NCBI GenBank assembly: GCA_029255685.2
Contig: CM055313.2
Coordinates: 41,682,079 to 41,746,078, forward strand
Source of the DNA: Silene conica
Lineage: Eukaryota > Streptophyta > Magnoliopsida > Caryophyllales > Caryophyllaceae
Direction of reading: 5' to 3'
Length of the DNA: 64,000 bases
Both the position numbers and the translations under genes were made by a program. The notes below the pieces were generated by a model. That model worked only from the letters and a program-made list of their open reading frames with translations, ran no database searches and was not told the origin of the DNA. This document shows, in pieces, positions 47,343-58,973 of this stretch (positions are counted from its first letter, which is position 1; each line of letters opens with the position of its first letter).

Positions 47343-49087
47343 CAAGGTTAGCAAGCATACATCCGTGAACCGCAACTCAGGCACGAATGGATACCAATCA
47401 GCTAATAATGGGTCTGTACGCAACTTAGCCAGAACCATTACCCTTCGTAGTGAATCAAATCCCAACTCAGATTCAATTCACCACGGTCATACAAACTCAC
47501 GAAAGGACAGAGGTCCCAACTCAGACATCTCCTACCGCATCATCCATACACGTTACGGTCCAGAGGTCCCAACTCAGACGTGCCCGTCACGCCACATACA
47601 CGCACATGTCAAACTAGAGGTCCCAACTCAGACATACCTTGACATGCAACAAACATCTGTAAATATCGTACTCTAATGGTCCCAATTCAGACATATTCCG
47701 ATATGTACTACAACAAAATCCTTAGTCCTACTTTACTGACCTCTAAACAACACTTAATTGACCCCAGGAACTAAGTTGAGGGAGAGCTGGTTTCCCTTTC
47801 GGTTGCCCGACCGCGGGGGTCTCTATCCTAACTCTTAAGCACAAACCCGTGTAAACTTCAGCCTACGCTGCTTGGCCGCAGCCTGCATAAAACAGGCCGC
47901 AGGCCTGCGGTGAACGCCGCAGCCTGCGGTATTCACTGCAGTCCGCGATGAAATTCCTGCACAGCACGAAATCAATCCCCAATTTCGCCATGTCCAATCT
48001 AAGCATTTCTCAAGCATGATTTTCACCTAATCTACAGCACATAAATGTCCCAAACAATCCCAAATGTTACTTTTCTCATCAATCTTAAACATGAGCATAT
48101 GAGTTTCAAGCAATTAAACAACAATCAAGCGAGAACTTAACATTTGCGACGGATATACAATGTTCATCAAACATCCTAATAAACCCAACTAAAATACCAA
48201 AATACATTCTGAAATTTGCCATTAAACATTCCCAACATGTGTATAACATCAAACAGCATTAAGAAACATATAAGAAACCTCAATTTCAAGCATTCATACC
48301 AAAATCCCCAAAATTCAACCCATCTTTATGTATACTCCCAAATTCAACCCATATGATGAATCCAACATAAATCAACAACAACAATCTGTATAAAAAGCAT
48401 AGTAAACATATTTGTAACCTATCTCATGCCTCTAAACATAAGAACACATCAATCTTAACATAAAGCTTGCTAATTTAACAAATAGGCCGAGTTACTCATA
48501 ATTGTCACCTTAAAGCGGTTTATGCTCCAAATTCTTCATCCACCACATATGTATCAACCTCGGGGGTCGTCCAAACCAACTCCTAGGAACACAAAAACGG
48601 AAATTAGAAGCTTAAAAACGAATTGGGGTAAAACAGCCCAAAAATGAAGGTTGGAGAAACGAAAATCGGAAGTGATAGAAAGATCACAAATTTCGAGAGG
48701 ATTCCGAATATATAATTTTTACCTTGATTGGAGTTGAGGAAGGGCTTGAGATGATCTTTTGAAGCTTCCTTAAAGAAGAGGAAATGGTGTTTGTGTTTTT
48801 ACAGTGAAAGGTTTTTAGGTTGAGGATGAGTGTCGTATGAAAGAAATAAGGTGGCGTCCCTTTTTATAAGAAGTCGGGTTTGCTTTATTTAAGTGCAGCG
48901 GAACCTGAGACGGGAAATGTCAAGCGAACTAACACCTTAAGATTAAATGATCTTAAGACGGAACTTAACGGAATTTTCTTAAAAATATGAATTACGAAAT
49001 CCTATTAAAATATTATTAAAATAATATTATATTCCGAAAATACTTTAATAATATTAAAATATTATTTACGAAAATACGGGATGTTAC
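47343..49087 (-). mobile_element. Element B 5' LTR, outer part
   Basis: Continuation of the LTR interrupted at 7901. On the minus strand it starts TGTAACATCCCG at 49087. It includes about eight CCCAACTCAG words at 47360-47695 and a GC-rich palindromic cluster at 47875-47947. The rest is A-rich without a gene. Base 49088 onward is element A, so B inserted near the 3' end of A. Confidence 0.88.
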
Positions 49088-49296
49088 AAAGTATCCTTTA
49101 ATTGAGTTATACGTTAAACTTTGGGGACAAAGTTTTCTTAACAAGGGTAGAATGTAACATTTCGTGTTTTAAAGTACTCTTATTAGTTCTTGATGCTATA
49201 TGATTTCACACTTTGAGTTTGTTGCGTGCCTAGTGACCGGTTGTTGGCCGTGGGATTGTGAACTTCGGGACGAAGTTCATTTTAAGGGGGGGAGAC
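49088..49296 (+). mobile_element. Element A 3' internal end with polypurine tract
   Basis: Ends in GACGAAGTTCATTTTAAGGG and a G-run just before the LTR, the usual 3' end of many plant gypsy elements (polypurine tract about 49284-49296). No coding sequence remains here. Confidence 0.8.
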
Positions 49297-50410
49297 TGTA
49301 ATACCCCGTATTTTATTTTAATTATTATTAATTATTTTAAGGTGATGATAGCTTTTCGAAGTTCGCAATCGATAATTAACTTATCGAATAAGTATTGTTA
49401 TATTTTATACTTTGTTAGTAATGGTCGAGTATGCGAATTAGGGGGATATCGTGTTTAAGTTAAATACGAAGTTGAGGGAATTGGGCCTCGAAGGGCGTGC
49501 CTTAGTGCAGCCCAACGCCACATAACACCAATCTCACTAACACCTCACAAAACTCCCTCCACCGTCTAACTTAAACATCATCTAAACCCTGACCCTAACC
49601 TAGTATACGCCTTTCTCACTCACGTACACTTGTTGTCGCGCTTCAGAGGGTAAGAAGGGGAGATTCACATGGTGGGTTAGGGTGGTTATGGTTGGTCGTT
49701 TGCTTCAGGAAAGAGGTATGCTCACCATTGTTCTCAATTTCGCTGTTTCTCCTCTCTTTTAATCGTGTAAATAACAACTGTATATACATGTTGTAGTCGA
49801 CGGTCTTCTCATATCACGAATCTATGATGTTAGTATTTGAGTTCTGACCATAGTTATGACGTCGTGGACCACCTAGGACCACCGTGTGTGGTGGGTTTTG
49901 CCGCCTGTGTCAGCCGCGTATTTTCGTTCTCAGAACAGGCTGTTGAACGTATGGTTTAGTATAGAGTTTCGAGGTAGTGTTTGTTCACAGTTGTTACGAG
50001 TGTTGTTGTATTTAGTAAGGTGGTAGTCATGGTGTTTGTATGGTGGTTGTCACGGTGGGTCTTGGTGATATGTGTCAGTTTTATGGTGGAGTTCGTTTGG
50101 GTTGTCGTGTGAAAACAGAATAGCAGTAGTTGGTATAGGGGTTTAGTATACGGTTGTCTGGTGGCAGTTGGGAATGTCTACAGTCAACCACACCTCCCCT
50201 AGAACCACCGTGGCTTAGCGGCGAGTGTGGTGGTGTCAGGGGCGAGGTTGGTGGCTGTATTGGGTGTCGGACGTGGTGATTGTTTGGGATGTTAGTCTCG
50301 GTTCAGGGGTGTCGGGTTGTGGGGTTGTTCGTTTGTTTGTTCGGTGTTTATGCGTATAGTCGTTTGTCTTGTTACTGGTATATTACTATAGGTTGTGGGG
50401 CTGTTCGTTA

Positions 50411-50416
50411 CTAGTA

Positions 50417-50510
<94 letters not shown>

Positions 50511-50535
50511 ATTATTATTATTATTATTATTATAT
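50411..50535. repeat. (TTA)n microsatellite
   Basis: About 40 ATT/TTA units with a single interruption (TTAATATT), in LTR A. Confidence 0.95.
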
Positions 50536-51120
50536 GATAATAATGATTAATATAGTTGTCCTGTTCTTTTTGGTATTATTGTACGAATAATGTCATTAAT
50601 ATAACTATTGTCGTTTTAGTTACGTTAATAGCAAATATTATGGTTAGCATTGGGTTTAGTAACATGTTGAGTATGGATTCTATTAAATTAGTAATAATTG
50701 AGTATTTGGTTGTATGTCATAATTAGTAAGTCTATGAACAGTAAGTTGGTAGTGGGCAATGATAATCGATGTGTATGTTTAGCTAATGGTAATTAACAAA
50801 GTATATGGACATGTTGATATGTATACCTACATTTTGTGATAAGTAAATCGTGTATGAACACGATCAATTAATTAGTGAGTAGTGTTTGGTTGTACGAATA
50901 GAATTTAATAGTAAGTACTATTTATAGTAACTGCGCTCGAAGTGGAATATTTCTAGCAGCTGTTCGGTTGTCGTTTCGAAAATAAAGGTAGGGGAATAAC
51001 TGTGAACTCGTTTATGACATGAGATGTGATTATTAGTTGTTGTGAGTTTTGTACTTCATATTGAACGTTAATGTTATAATGTTATTAATTGTCTCTATAT
51101 TCCTTATGATGTTGTAAGGC

Positions 51121-51325
51121 GATACTGGGTGTTGTGATATGGAGTGGAGATATTGGGTCTTGTGATATGGAGTGGAGATATTGGGTCTTGTGATATGGAG
51201 CGGAGATAATGGGTCTTGTGATATGGTGTGGAGATAATGGGTCTTGTGATATGGTGTGGTGTGTGATATTGGGTCTTGTGATACGGTGTGGGGTGATATT
51301 GGGTCTTGTGATATGGAGACGGAGT
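51121..51325. repeat. Minisatellite in LTR A
   Basis: About seven copies of a 25-30 bp unit with core GTGATATGGAGTGGAGATA followed by TTGGGTCTT. Same place as in LTRs G and D. Confidence 0.9.
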
Positions 51326-51718
51326 GGTGTTCTGAGCTATTATTCTTTATGTCTTGTTGATGTTTTCCTACTTAACCTCGTGGTTGACCCTGTGTATTTG
51401 TGTGACACCTACGATGATCCGAAATGGGGAGTAGATACTACAGGAAAGAGACAGAGGAGCTAGGAGCTGGGACGGGAATGTGAGATGCAGACTTGGGACT
51501 GACTTAGAATTATATCGCATATAGAGTAGTCATCAGTTGTACTTTCATTCTGTTGCGTAGTTTTTGTAATACCAAAGTTTAAATTTTATCAATTTCATAT
51601 AAAGTACTTTGGGGTGTTTTACTTTCTTATTCACTATCTCGGTATTTCCGAGCTGGTAACATTTCTATTTATTTGAGAATGTCTGGCTAAAGGCTCTTAA
51701 ATAAATGGGGGTGTTACA

Positions 51719-51884
51719 TTATATAATTCTTTGAGTGAGATCGATTTTATTTTGTCGTATATCTTTGTTTAAAAATATTTTAAATTCAATGATTTACTCA
51801 TGTTTATTTATTTTCTCATTTGTAGATCATTTAATATCTGCTATTAAAAATGACTGATGCAAATGCAACTCCGGGCCCTAGCGC
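51719..51884. other. Spacer between LTR A and element H
   Basis: 166 bases of AT-rich flanking DNA. The open start at 51850 (MTDANATPGPSA) is cut by the H LTR and could be the beginning of a broken gag or host frame. It cannot be identified. Confidence 0.35.
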
Positions 51885-52163
51885 TGATGAGTCATATTTA
51901 CATACACTTTTATGCTTACCCTTAGATGTTTTTGAGACGGTTTGTGATATTATATGACATTTTATATGCCGTTTCAGTGAGATTGTCGATACTTCTGCCT
52001 TTTTATGTTTTAATGCAGGATGAGTGCATTTGCGGAACAAGTTGGTGTACTAAGGCATCGCGAGAGTCGACAAGGCGGAGTACAAGAGGATCCCAAGAGA
52101 TTCTAGGATGTTTGGAGAAGAATCGCGGAAGAAAAGAGCTGAAAAAGACCAATTGACGAAGAC

Positions 52164-52235
52164 CCTCGATCGAGGGAGTGATGTCCTCGATCGAGGGGGG
52201 GTCCTCGATCGAGGGAGTGACGTCCTCGGTCGAGG
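52164..52235. repeat. Palindromic modules in the element H LTR, upstream of the TATA box
   Basis: CCTCGATCGAGG at 52164-52175, 52185-52196 and 52203-52214, and CCTCGGTCGAGG at 52224-52235. Spacers are 9, 6 and 9 bp. Each 12-mer is itself a palindrome. Confidence 0.95.
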
Positions 52236-52292
52236 AACCCGTCGCAGGATTTTATTTCCGCTTTTTTCCTTATTTCGACTTTCTTTAATTTT

Positions 52293-52300
52293 TATAAATA
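52293..52300 (+). promoter_or_regulatory. TATA box in the element H LTR
   Basis: TATAAATA, 57 bp after the last palindrome of the module group; probably the promoter of element H. Confidence 0.55.
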
Positions 52301-53137
52301 GGAGTTCGATACCTAGTTTTGACAACCTATTATTCTACACACTACTTTAGATCTAGCTTTTCTCATCATCATTTACCGGATTAATTCATACTTTGTTCTT
52401 AATCTTTCCTTGCTAATTACTACGGTATTACTATTTCTTGTTCAATTTAATTCATTCAAGATTTTATGCTTTTTATTCCTTGTTGTTATTTATCATCTTC
52501 AATCATGTTTTCAATCCTCTTTATTGTTATTGTTGTTAGATTCAATATGTGTAGCTAATTTCTTAATCTAGGATGAAGGGGATCCAAGTATATTAAAAAG
52601 GGAATGTTAATTGATTGCTAGTAAAATCGCAAGGATTGTTGTTTGATTATTGTTCTTATTCTAATTAATTGATTTAGGCCTGAATTGATAATTAGTGTAG
52701 CAAATTAGTTCTTTCACCGATCGGGTTAGAATTGATATAGGCTGCGATAATCAAATAGGTTGATTCTAATAATAGAAATCGCATGTTAGTTTTTGACCTA
52801 AAGAACACAATAGTATTGACCAATCTTGTGACCTTGAATAATCCGATTGAACTAGTGATTAATTAAGTATCCCAATAAAATATACTTGGTGACCCGGAAT
52901 TCCTAGACTTTTAATATCTCTGTTACACATCCTTTATTTCAATTTTTTTTAGTTATTAGTCAAAACAAACAAACCAAAACCCCCATAAAACTGTTAATTT
53001 TAGACTTAATTACCATTAGCAAACCGTTTATTACCGCCTCCCTGTGGATTCGATACCTGTCTTACCACTAGCTATTCTGTTAGTATTGAGATAGTTTTAC
53101 TTTGATTAAGGTGATACGACTTTAGCCTTATCAATTT

Positions 53138-53155
53138 TGGCGCCGTTGCCGGGGA
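53138..53155 (+). other. Element H primer-binding site (tRNA-Asp)
   Basis: TGGCGCCGTTGCCGGGGA, four bases after the LTR, complementary to the 3' end of plant tRNA-Asp as in Athila-type elements. Confidence 0.92.
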
Positions 53156-53196
53156 GGCAACAATTTTCTCTTTGTTTTTTGTTAATTTTGTCTTTT

Positions 53197-53224
53197 GTCT
53201 CAAGGGACTTCCGTTCCTTGAGAC
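53197..53224 (+). promoter_or_regulatory. Leader hairpin upstream of the element H gag
   Basis: GTCTCAAGGGAC, loop TTCC, GTTCCTTGAGAC: a 12-bp stem with one G-U pair, ending 31 nt before the gag ATG at 53256. Same position and shape as 9569-9593 in element C. Confidence 0.85.
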
Positions 53225-53255
53225 CACTCTCATTCTTTTCTTGTTAGTTTCGTGT

Positions 53256-56200
53256 ATGCCCAGGTCGAACAGGTCTGAACTCCTTACACCAAATTCAGAA
53301 CCTGAGAGGAGATTTCGGAATAGACGAAAGCATAACAGAGAAGTTGGTCAAGTAGAAGACTTGAGTATACTTGACGGAGACGCAGAGCACTCAAATACTT
53401 CAGAAAATCTGTCCTTTGACGAGGACACCTTATTTTTTGAAACAGAACAAATTACTTCAACTCTTAAAATGCCTACTTTAGCAAGTCATTCAGAACCCAC
53501 CTTGGATTCTATTCCAAAGGGGTTTAAGCTCCCTAGTACTGATGAAGGAACATTTGAAATCAAACCATCCTACATCAATCTAGTGGAGCGAAATCTCTTT
53601 GGAGGAAGACCTGGTGAGGATCCTGCTCATCACATGGAAAAATTTGGTACTTACTGTTGTTCTATCCCTTTGATTACAAGAGTAACTCAAGATCAGGTGA
53701 AACAAACTTTGTTTCCTTTCTCCCTGAAAGATGATGCAGCGGAATGGCTGAGAGAGTTGGATATTACTGATATCACTGATTGGAACTCCTTGGCTCTTGT
53801 ATTCTACAAGAGATACTTCCCTCCACAGAAAACCAATAACTTGAGAAGCCAGATCACAAGTTTCAAGCAGTCTCCTACCGAGGACTTGAACGAGGCATTT
53901 GTGCGATTCAAGAAGTTGATTAGATCTGTTCCCCATCATGGCTTTGAGAAGTGGTTCCTTTGCAACCAGTTTTACAATGGGTTGTTTGATGATCATAGAG
54001 TCCTCCTAGATTCTTATGCTAATGGGAGGTTTCAGAACAACACGAATGATGATGCCGCGTGGAAGCTTATTGAGGAGATGGCTACTCACACTGCCGAGTA
54101 TGGAAACCCGAGGGGAGCTACTAGAGGAAGTGGCTCAGATAGTGCAGTTGCAGCTCAGTTAGAAGCCCTTACTGCTAAGATTGCTGAGATGCAAACAACA
54201 CAATCCTTGGGAAATAAGCAGACGGTTTATGCTATGTATCAGCAAGAGGAACTTTGTGCTCGTTGTGGACTTGAGGGTCATGGTGCAGCTGAATGTTTGA
54301 GCACCTTGGAACAAGTGAATGCCTTCCAATCTTATAGGCAAAGCAATCCTTATTCTAACTTTTACAATGAGAGGACCAAGGAACATCCGTTCTTTCAATT
54401 GGGTAATCAGAATGTGCAGAATCCACAGTCTCAACAACCATCGAGTTCGAGCTATGTTATTCCTCAAAATTGGGGGAATCAACAAGGAGGTTACAATAGA
54501 CAACCTCAGGGAGGAAATCAGTACAACAATCAACGTCAACAACAATTTCAATCACCGCAAGCTCCTCCACAAGCTCCAAACAATGATTTTGCTGAAATGA
54601 AAGCTATGTTGCAGCAAAGTTTGCAAATTCAACAAAAGCAAACTACTCAGATTTCCGAGCTCATAGCCCATAACAAGATGCTAGATACTCAAGTTGCTCA
54701 ATTAGCGGGACAAAATCCCTCTAAACAACCGGGTCAACTTCCTCCCCAAGGAAAGCAACCTCATGAGCAAGCCCATGCAATTCATTTGAGGAGTGGTACA
54801 TCATATCCGGGCCCGGAAACACCGCTTGAGAAACCTGAGATACCCTACATGCATCCCAAAGCTTGGGGTAACTTAGCTTTAAGTGATTATGAGGGTGATG
54901 TGTCCCATGGGACGGAGGAAAGCCAAGAAAAACATGAGAAAGTGGTCTCTCGACCAAATTCCCAGGTCCTAGATCGAGGAACTTCTGTCCTAGATCGAGG
55001 AACCAAAGAAAAAAATGCACTGCTACGGTCTAAGAAGTCCCTCGATCGAGGAGGTGAAGCCCTCGATCGAGGAGACCAGGCCCTCGATCGAGGAGGTGTT
55101 GACCTCGATCGAGGAGCGTCCCTCTCCGATGATGTTCGAAAAAATGATAACCCAAAACCCAAAACTCCCGAACCCATTCCTATTTCACTTCCCTTTCCTC
55201 AAAGACAACATAAGACCAAATTGGACCAACAATTTGGTCGATATATGGAAGTCGTGAAGAATTTGCAAGTGAATGTACCTTTTACGGAGTTGATTACTCA
55301 AGTTCCAGCTTATGCAAAGTTCATGAAGGATATTTTGACTAGGAAGCGGTCATTCAATGAAGCCGAAACAGTTGCCTTTACTGGAGAATGCAGCGCCTTT
55401 TTACAAAGTCAATCACCTCCTAAGCTTAAGGATCCAGGGAGTTTTTCTATCCCTTGTCATATAGGTCGTTTGTCAATTGATAAAGCCCTTTGCGATTTAG
55501 GGGCCAGTGTTAGCGTTATGCCATATTCCATTTGTCAAAAGTTAAATATGGGTCAATTGAGTGTTACAAACATGACCTTACAAATGGCCGATAGATCTGT
55601 TAAGCACCCCATAGGTGTCTTAGAAGATGTACCGGTTAGAGTTGGGATGTTTTTCATTCCCGTTGACTTTGTTGTACTTGATATAGCTGAGGATGCCTAT
55701 GTGCCTATTATTTTAGGTAGACCCTTCCTTCATACTGCAGGGGCAATCATAGATGTTAAACGGGGGAGTTTAACACTAACCGTGGGGGATGATAAGATCA
55801 CTTTCAACTTGCATAATGCTTTAAAGCGCCCCATGCTAGAGGAGACATGTCATAGCATTGATATAGTTGATCTTACTACTAATGATTGTTTTGCACTATG
55901 TTTGAACTGGGACCCTCTGGAGATTGTTCTAACCACAACCTCAGTTGAAGAAAGAGGCTAATGGAATCGGGAGGTTGTTGAGGTCGAGAAGCTACTAACG
56001 GGAGAAGAATGCAAGAACCCACAGGTTCTAAGTTTAGGTAACTCATCCAAAGTTTCTGAGGTAAAGAAACCTGATCTTAAACCTCTTCCTTCTCATCTTA
56101 AGTATGTTTTTCTTGACGATAAGGAGATGAACCCTATAATTGTCAATGCTAACCTCACTGAAGGTCAACTTTCTGCTTTGTTGACCGTCTTGAAATTACA

Positions 56201-58973
56201 AAAAAAAGCCATTGGGTATAGCATTGACGATTTACAAGGTATTAGTCCTGATTTTTGTATGCACCGCATTCATCTGGAAAAAGGTCACAAACCAAGTGTG
56301 CAAGGTTAGAGATGATTGAACCCTCCTATGCAAGAGGTTGTGAGAAAAGAAGTTCAGAAATTGCTTGACGCAGGTATTATCTTTTCTATTTCTGATTCAA
56401 AATGGGTCAGTCCTGTCCAAGTCGTACCTAAGAAAGGAGGTACAACAGTAGTTGCTAATGACAAAAATGAGTTAATTGCTACTAGACTTGTCACAGGTTG
56501 GAGAATGTCTATTGATTATAGGAAGCTTAACGTTGCTACCAAGAAAGATCACTTCCCCTTACCCTACATTGATCAGATGTTAGAAAGACTGGCACGTCAT
56601 AGTTATTTTTGTTACTTAGATGGCTATTCAGGTTTCTTCCAAATACCCATTCATCCTGATGGTCAGGAGAAGACTACCTTCACATGCCCTTATGGTGTAT
56701 TTGCTTATAGGAGAATGCCCTTTGGTTTATGCAACGCCCCTGCTACCTTTCAACGTTGGATGATGGCCATATTTTCTGAATACATAGAGTCTATTATGGA
56801 AGTCTTTATGGATGATTTCAGTGTTTATGGTACTGATTTTGATGTTTGTTTGAGAAACTTGTCCAAAGTTTTGCAGCGTTGTGAGAAAAGTCATCTTGTG
56901 CTCAATTGGGCGAAGTGCCACTTCATGGTTACTGAAGGGGTGGTACTTGGTCACTTGGTATCTGGAAAAGGCATCCAAGTGGATAAGGCAAAAGTTCAGG
57001 TGGTTGAGAAACTACCGTATCCGGTTAATGTCAAAGGCGTTCGAAGTTTCCTCGGTTACGCGGGATTCTATCGTCGTTTTATAAGAGATTTTTCTAAACT
57101 TGCACAACCTCTCACTCAGCTTCTTCACAAGGATGCTCCTTTTGAGTTTACTGATGCGTGTATTAAATCTTTTGACAGGATCAAGCAAGCTCTTATTTCA
57201 GCACCGATGATCCAATCTCCCGATTGGACCTTACCCTTCGAAGTTATGTGTGATGCAAGTGACTATGCCATCGGAGCGGTCTTGGGGCAAAGAAAAGACA
57301 AAGCCTTAAATGCCATATATTGTGCCAGTAAGACTTTGGATAATGCACAGATCAACTATGCCACCACTGAAAAGGAGTTGCTTGCGGTAGTTTACTTATT
57401 GGATAAGTTTAGAGCCTACTTGGTAGGTTCTAAGGTTATTATTTATACCGATCACGCCGCGTTGAGATACTTGTTGGCCAAGAAGGAGGCCAAGCCGAGA
57501 CTAATTCGATGGATCTTGCTTCTGCAAGAGTTTGACTTGGAGATTTGAGATAAGCCAGGAGCAAAGAATGTGGTAGCTGACCACTTGTCACGTTTGAGAT
57601 TTGAAGAGGGAGATCCAACACCCATTGATGATTCTTTCCCGGATGACCATCTCCTTGCTATCACTATCGACACACCTTGGTTTGCCGATTTTGCTAACTT
57701 CTTGGTGCGAGGGATTTTGCCTCCTGATTTGTCCTATCAACAAAAGAAGAAGTTTATGCACGATGTGAAGCGTTATTTCTGGGACGATCCATACTTGTTC
57801 CGAGAATGCGCTGATGGCATTTACAGGAGGTGTATCCCGGAAAGTGAGGTACATGCTATCCTTTCTCATTGTTATTCATCTTCTTATGTTGGTCATCATG
57901 GTCCCTCTAGGACCTTTGCTAAGGTAATGCAATCGGGTTTCTTTTGGCTCACTATCTTGAAAGATGCTACTAGTTTTGTTCGTTCTTGTGATGCATGCCA
58001 AAGAACAGGTAATATTTCACAAAGGCATGAGATGCCTCAAACTGGAATCTCCGAGGTGGAGATTTTTGATGTTTGGGGCATTGATTACCAAGGTCCGTTT
58101 CCTTCTTCTCATGGAAACCAATACATCTTAGTAGCCGTAGATTATGTTTCTAAATGGGTGGAGGCAATTGCCACCCCCACTTGTGATGCTAAATTTGTTA
58201 TTAAGTTGTTTCAGAAAATCATCTTCCCACGATTTGGAGTGCCACGCGCGGTGATCAGTGATGGTGGAACGCATTTCAAAGAGCATCATCTTAACTCCTT
58301 GTTGAAGAAATATGGAGTTACACACCGACGAGGATTAGCATATCATCTTCAAACCAGTAGGCAGGTGGAGGTTTCTAACCGAGAGTTGAAGCAGATTTTG
58401 GAGAAGGTGGTGAGGAAGAACAGGAAAGATTGGAGTCGGAAGCTTGATGACACCTTGTGGGCATACCGCACTGCCTACAAGACACCGATTGGAGCATTCC
58501 CATACCGACTAGTCTACGGTAAATCATGCCACTTACCTATGGAGTTGGAGTACAAAGCTATGTGGGCCATAAAGGAGCTAAATATGGACCTTTAACTGGC
58601 GGGTGAAAAGAGATTGATGAAGCTGAACGAGCTCGATGAGTTCCGATTGCATGCCTACGATAGTGCTCAAGTCTACAAAGAACGAACCAAAAAGTGGCAT
58701 GACAAGCACATTTTGCAACGAGAATTTCATGTTGGTGAAAAAGTTTTACTATTCAATTCTCGTTTGCTTTTGTTTCCAGGAAAACTGAAGAGTAGATGGT
58801 CTGGACCGTTCACTGTTGTTGAAGTGAACAAATTTGGGTCAGTTACACTGCAAACTGACAAGGGTGAGTATTTTAAAGTGAATGGTCAACTCCTGAAACT
58901 ATACCATGAAGGTGCCTTCATTGGGGTAGTAGAAATCGTTGCCCTATTCACTTTTGAAAGTAACTTTGATTAG
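53256..58973 (+). pseudogene. gag-pol: Element H gag-pol polyprotein, five in-frame stops
   Basis: One continuous frame without indels. Start MPRSNRSELL is chosen because element C gag starts identically placed after the hairpin. Order: gag core (ITSFKQSPTEDLNEAFVRFK, VPHHGFEKWFLCNQFYNGL), zinc knuckle CARCGLEGHGAAEC (about residue 335), Q/N-rich linker, LDRG repeats (about 571-620), protease CDLGAS (about 746), RT ([20 protein letters not shown], catalytic FMDD), RNase H ([29 protein letters not shown]), integrase (zinc ligands to [21 protein letters not shown]) and a C-terminal GPFTVVEV segment. Stops lie at 55959 (TAA), 56307 (TAG), 56313 (TGA), 57546 (TGA) and 58593 (TAA). Catalytic residues are intact, so decay is recent and purely by point change. 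Confidence 0.93.
54968..55114. repeat. Palindromic 21-bp repeats in the element H gag linker (LDRG repeats)
   Basis: CCTAGATCGAGG at 54968-54979 and 54989-55000; CCTCGATCGAGG at 55040-55051, 55061-55072, 55082-55093 and 55103-55114. The within-group spacer is always 9 bp, so the unit is seven codons and encodes repeated LDRG. Confidence 0.97.

Larger units (their letters stand above)
49297..51718 (+). mobile_element. Element A 3' LTR
   Basis: 2422 bp, TGTAATACCCCG to GGGTGTTACA. Homologous to solo LTR G and LTR D: shared start (AATTAT, TTATCGAATAAGT), minisatellite, GTGGTTGACCCTGTGTATT block, CTCGGTATTTCCGAG palindrome (51638-51652) and closing hairpin. It contains a long TTA microsatellite. 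No gene is seen. Confidence 0.88.
51885..53133 (+). mobile_element. Element H 5' LTR
   Basis: About 1249 bp, TGATGAG to CTTATCA (ends complementary in six of seven positions). The end is fixed by the primer site at 53138. The start is inferred from the TGAT word and from similarity of layout with the element C LTR; it could be a few bases off. The end carries TGATA (53112-53116) facing TATCA (53129-53133), as in C. Confidence 0.75.

Noticed and set aside
49088-51718. 5' LTR of an element running into element H
   Set aside because: The polypurine tract lies on the left of this LTR and no primer site follows it, so it is a 3' LTR.
53580-55177. Antisense frames opposite element H gag
   Set aside because: Shadows of the gag frame, which has clear gag and protease motifs.
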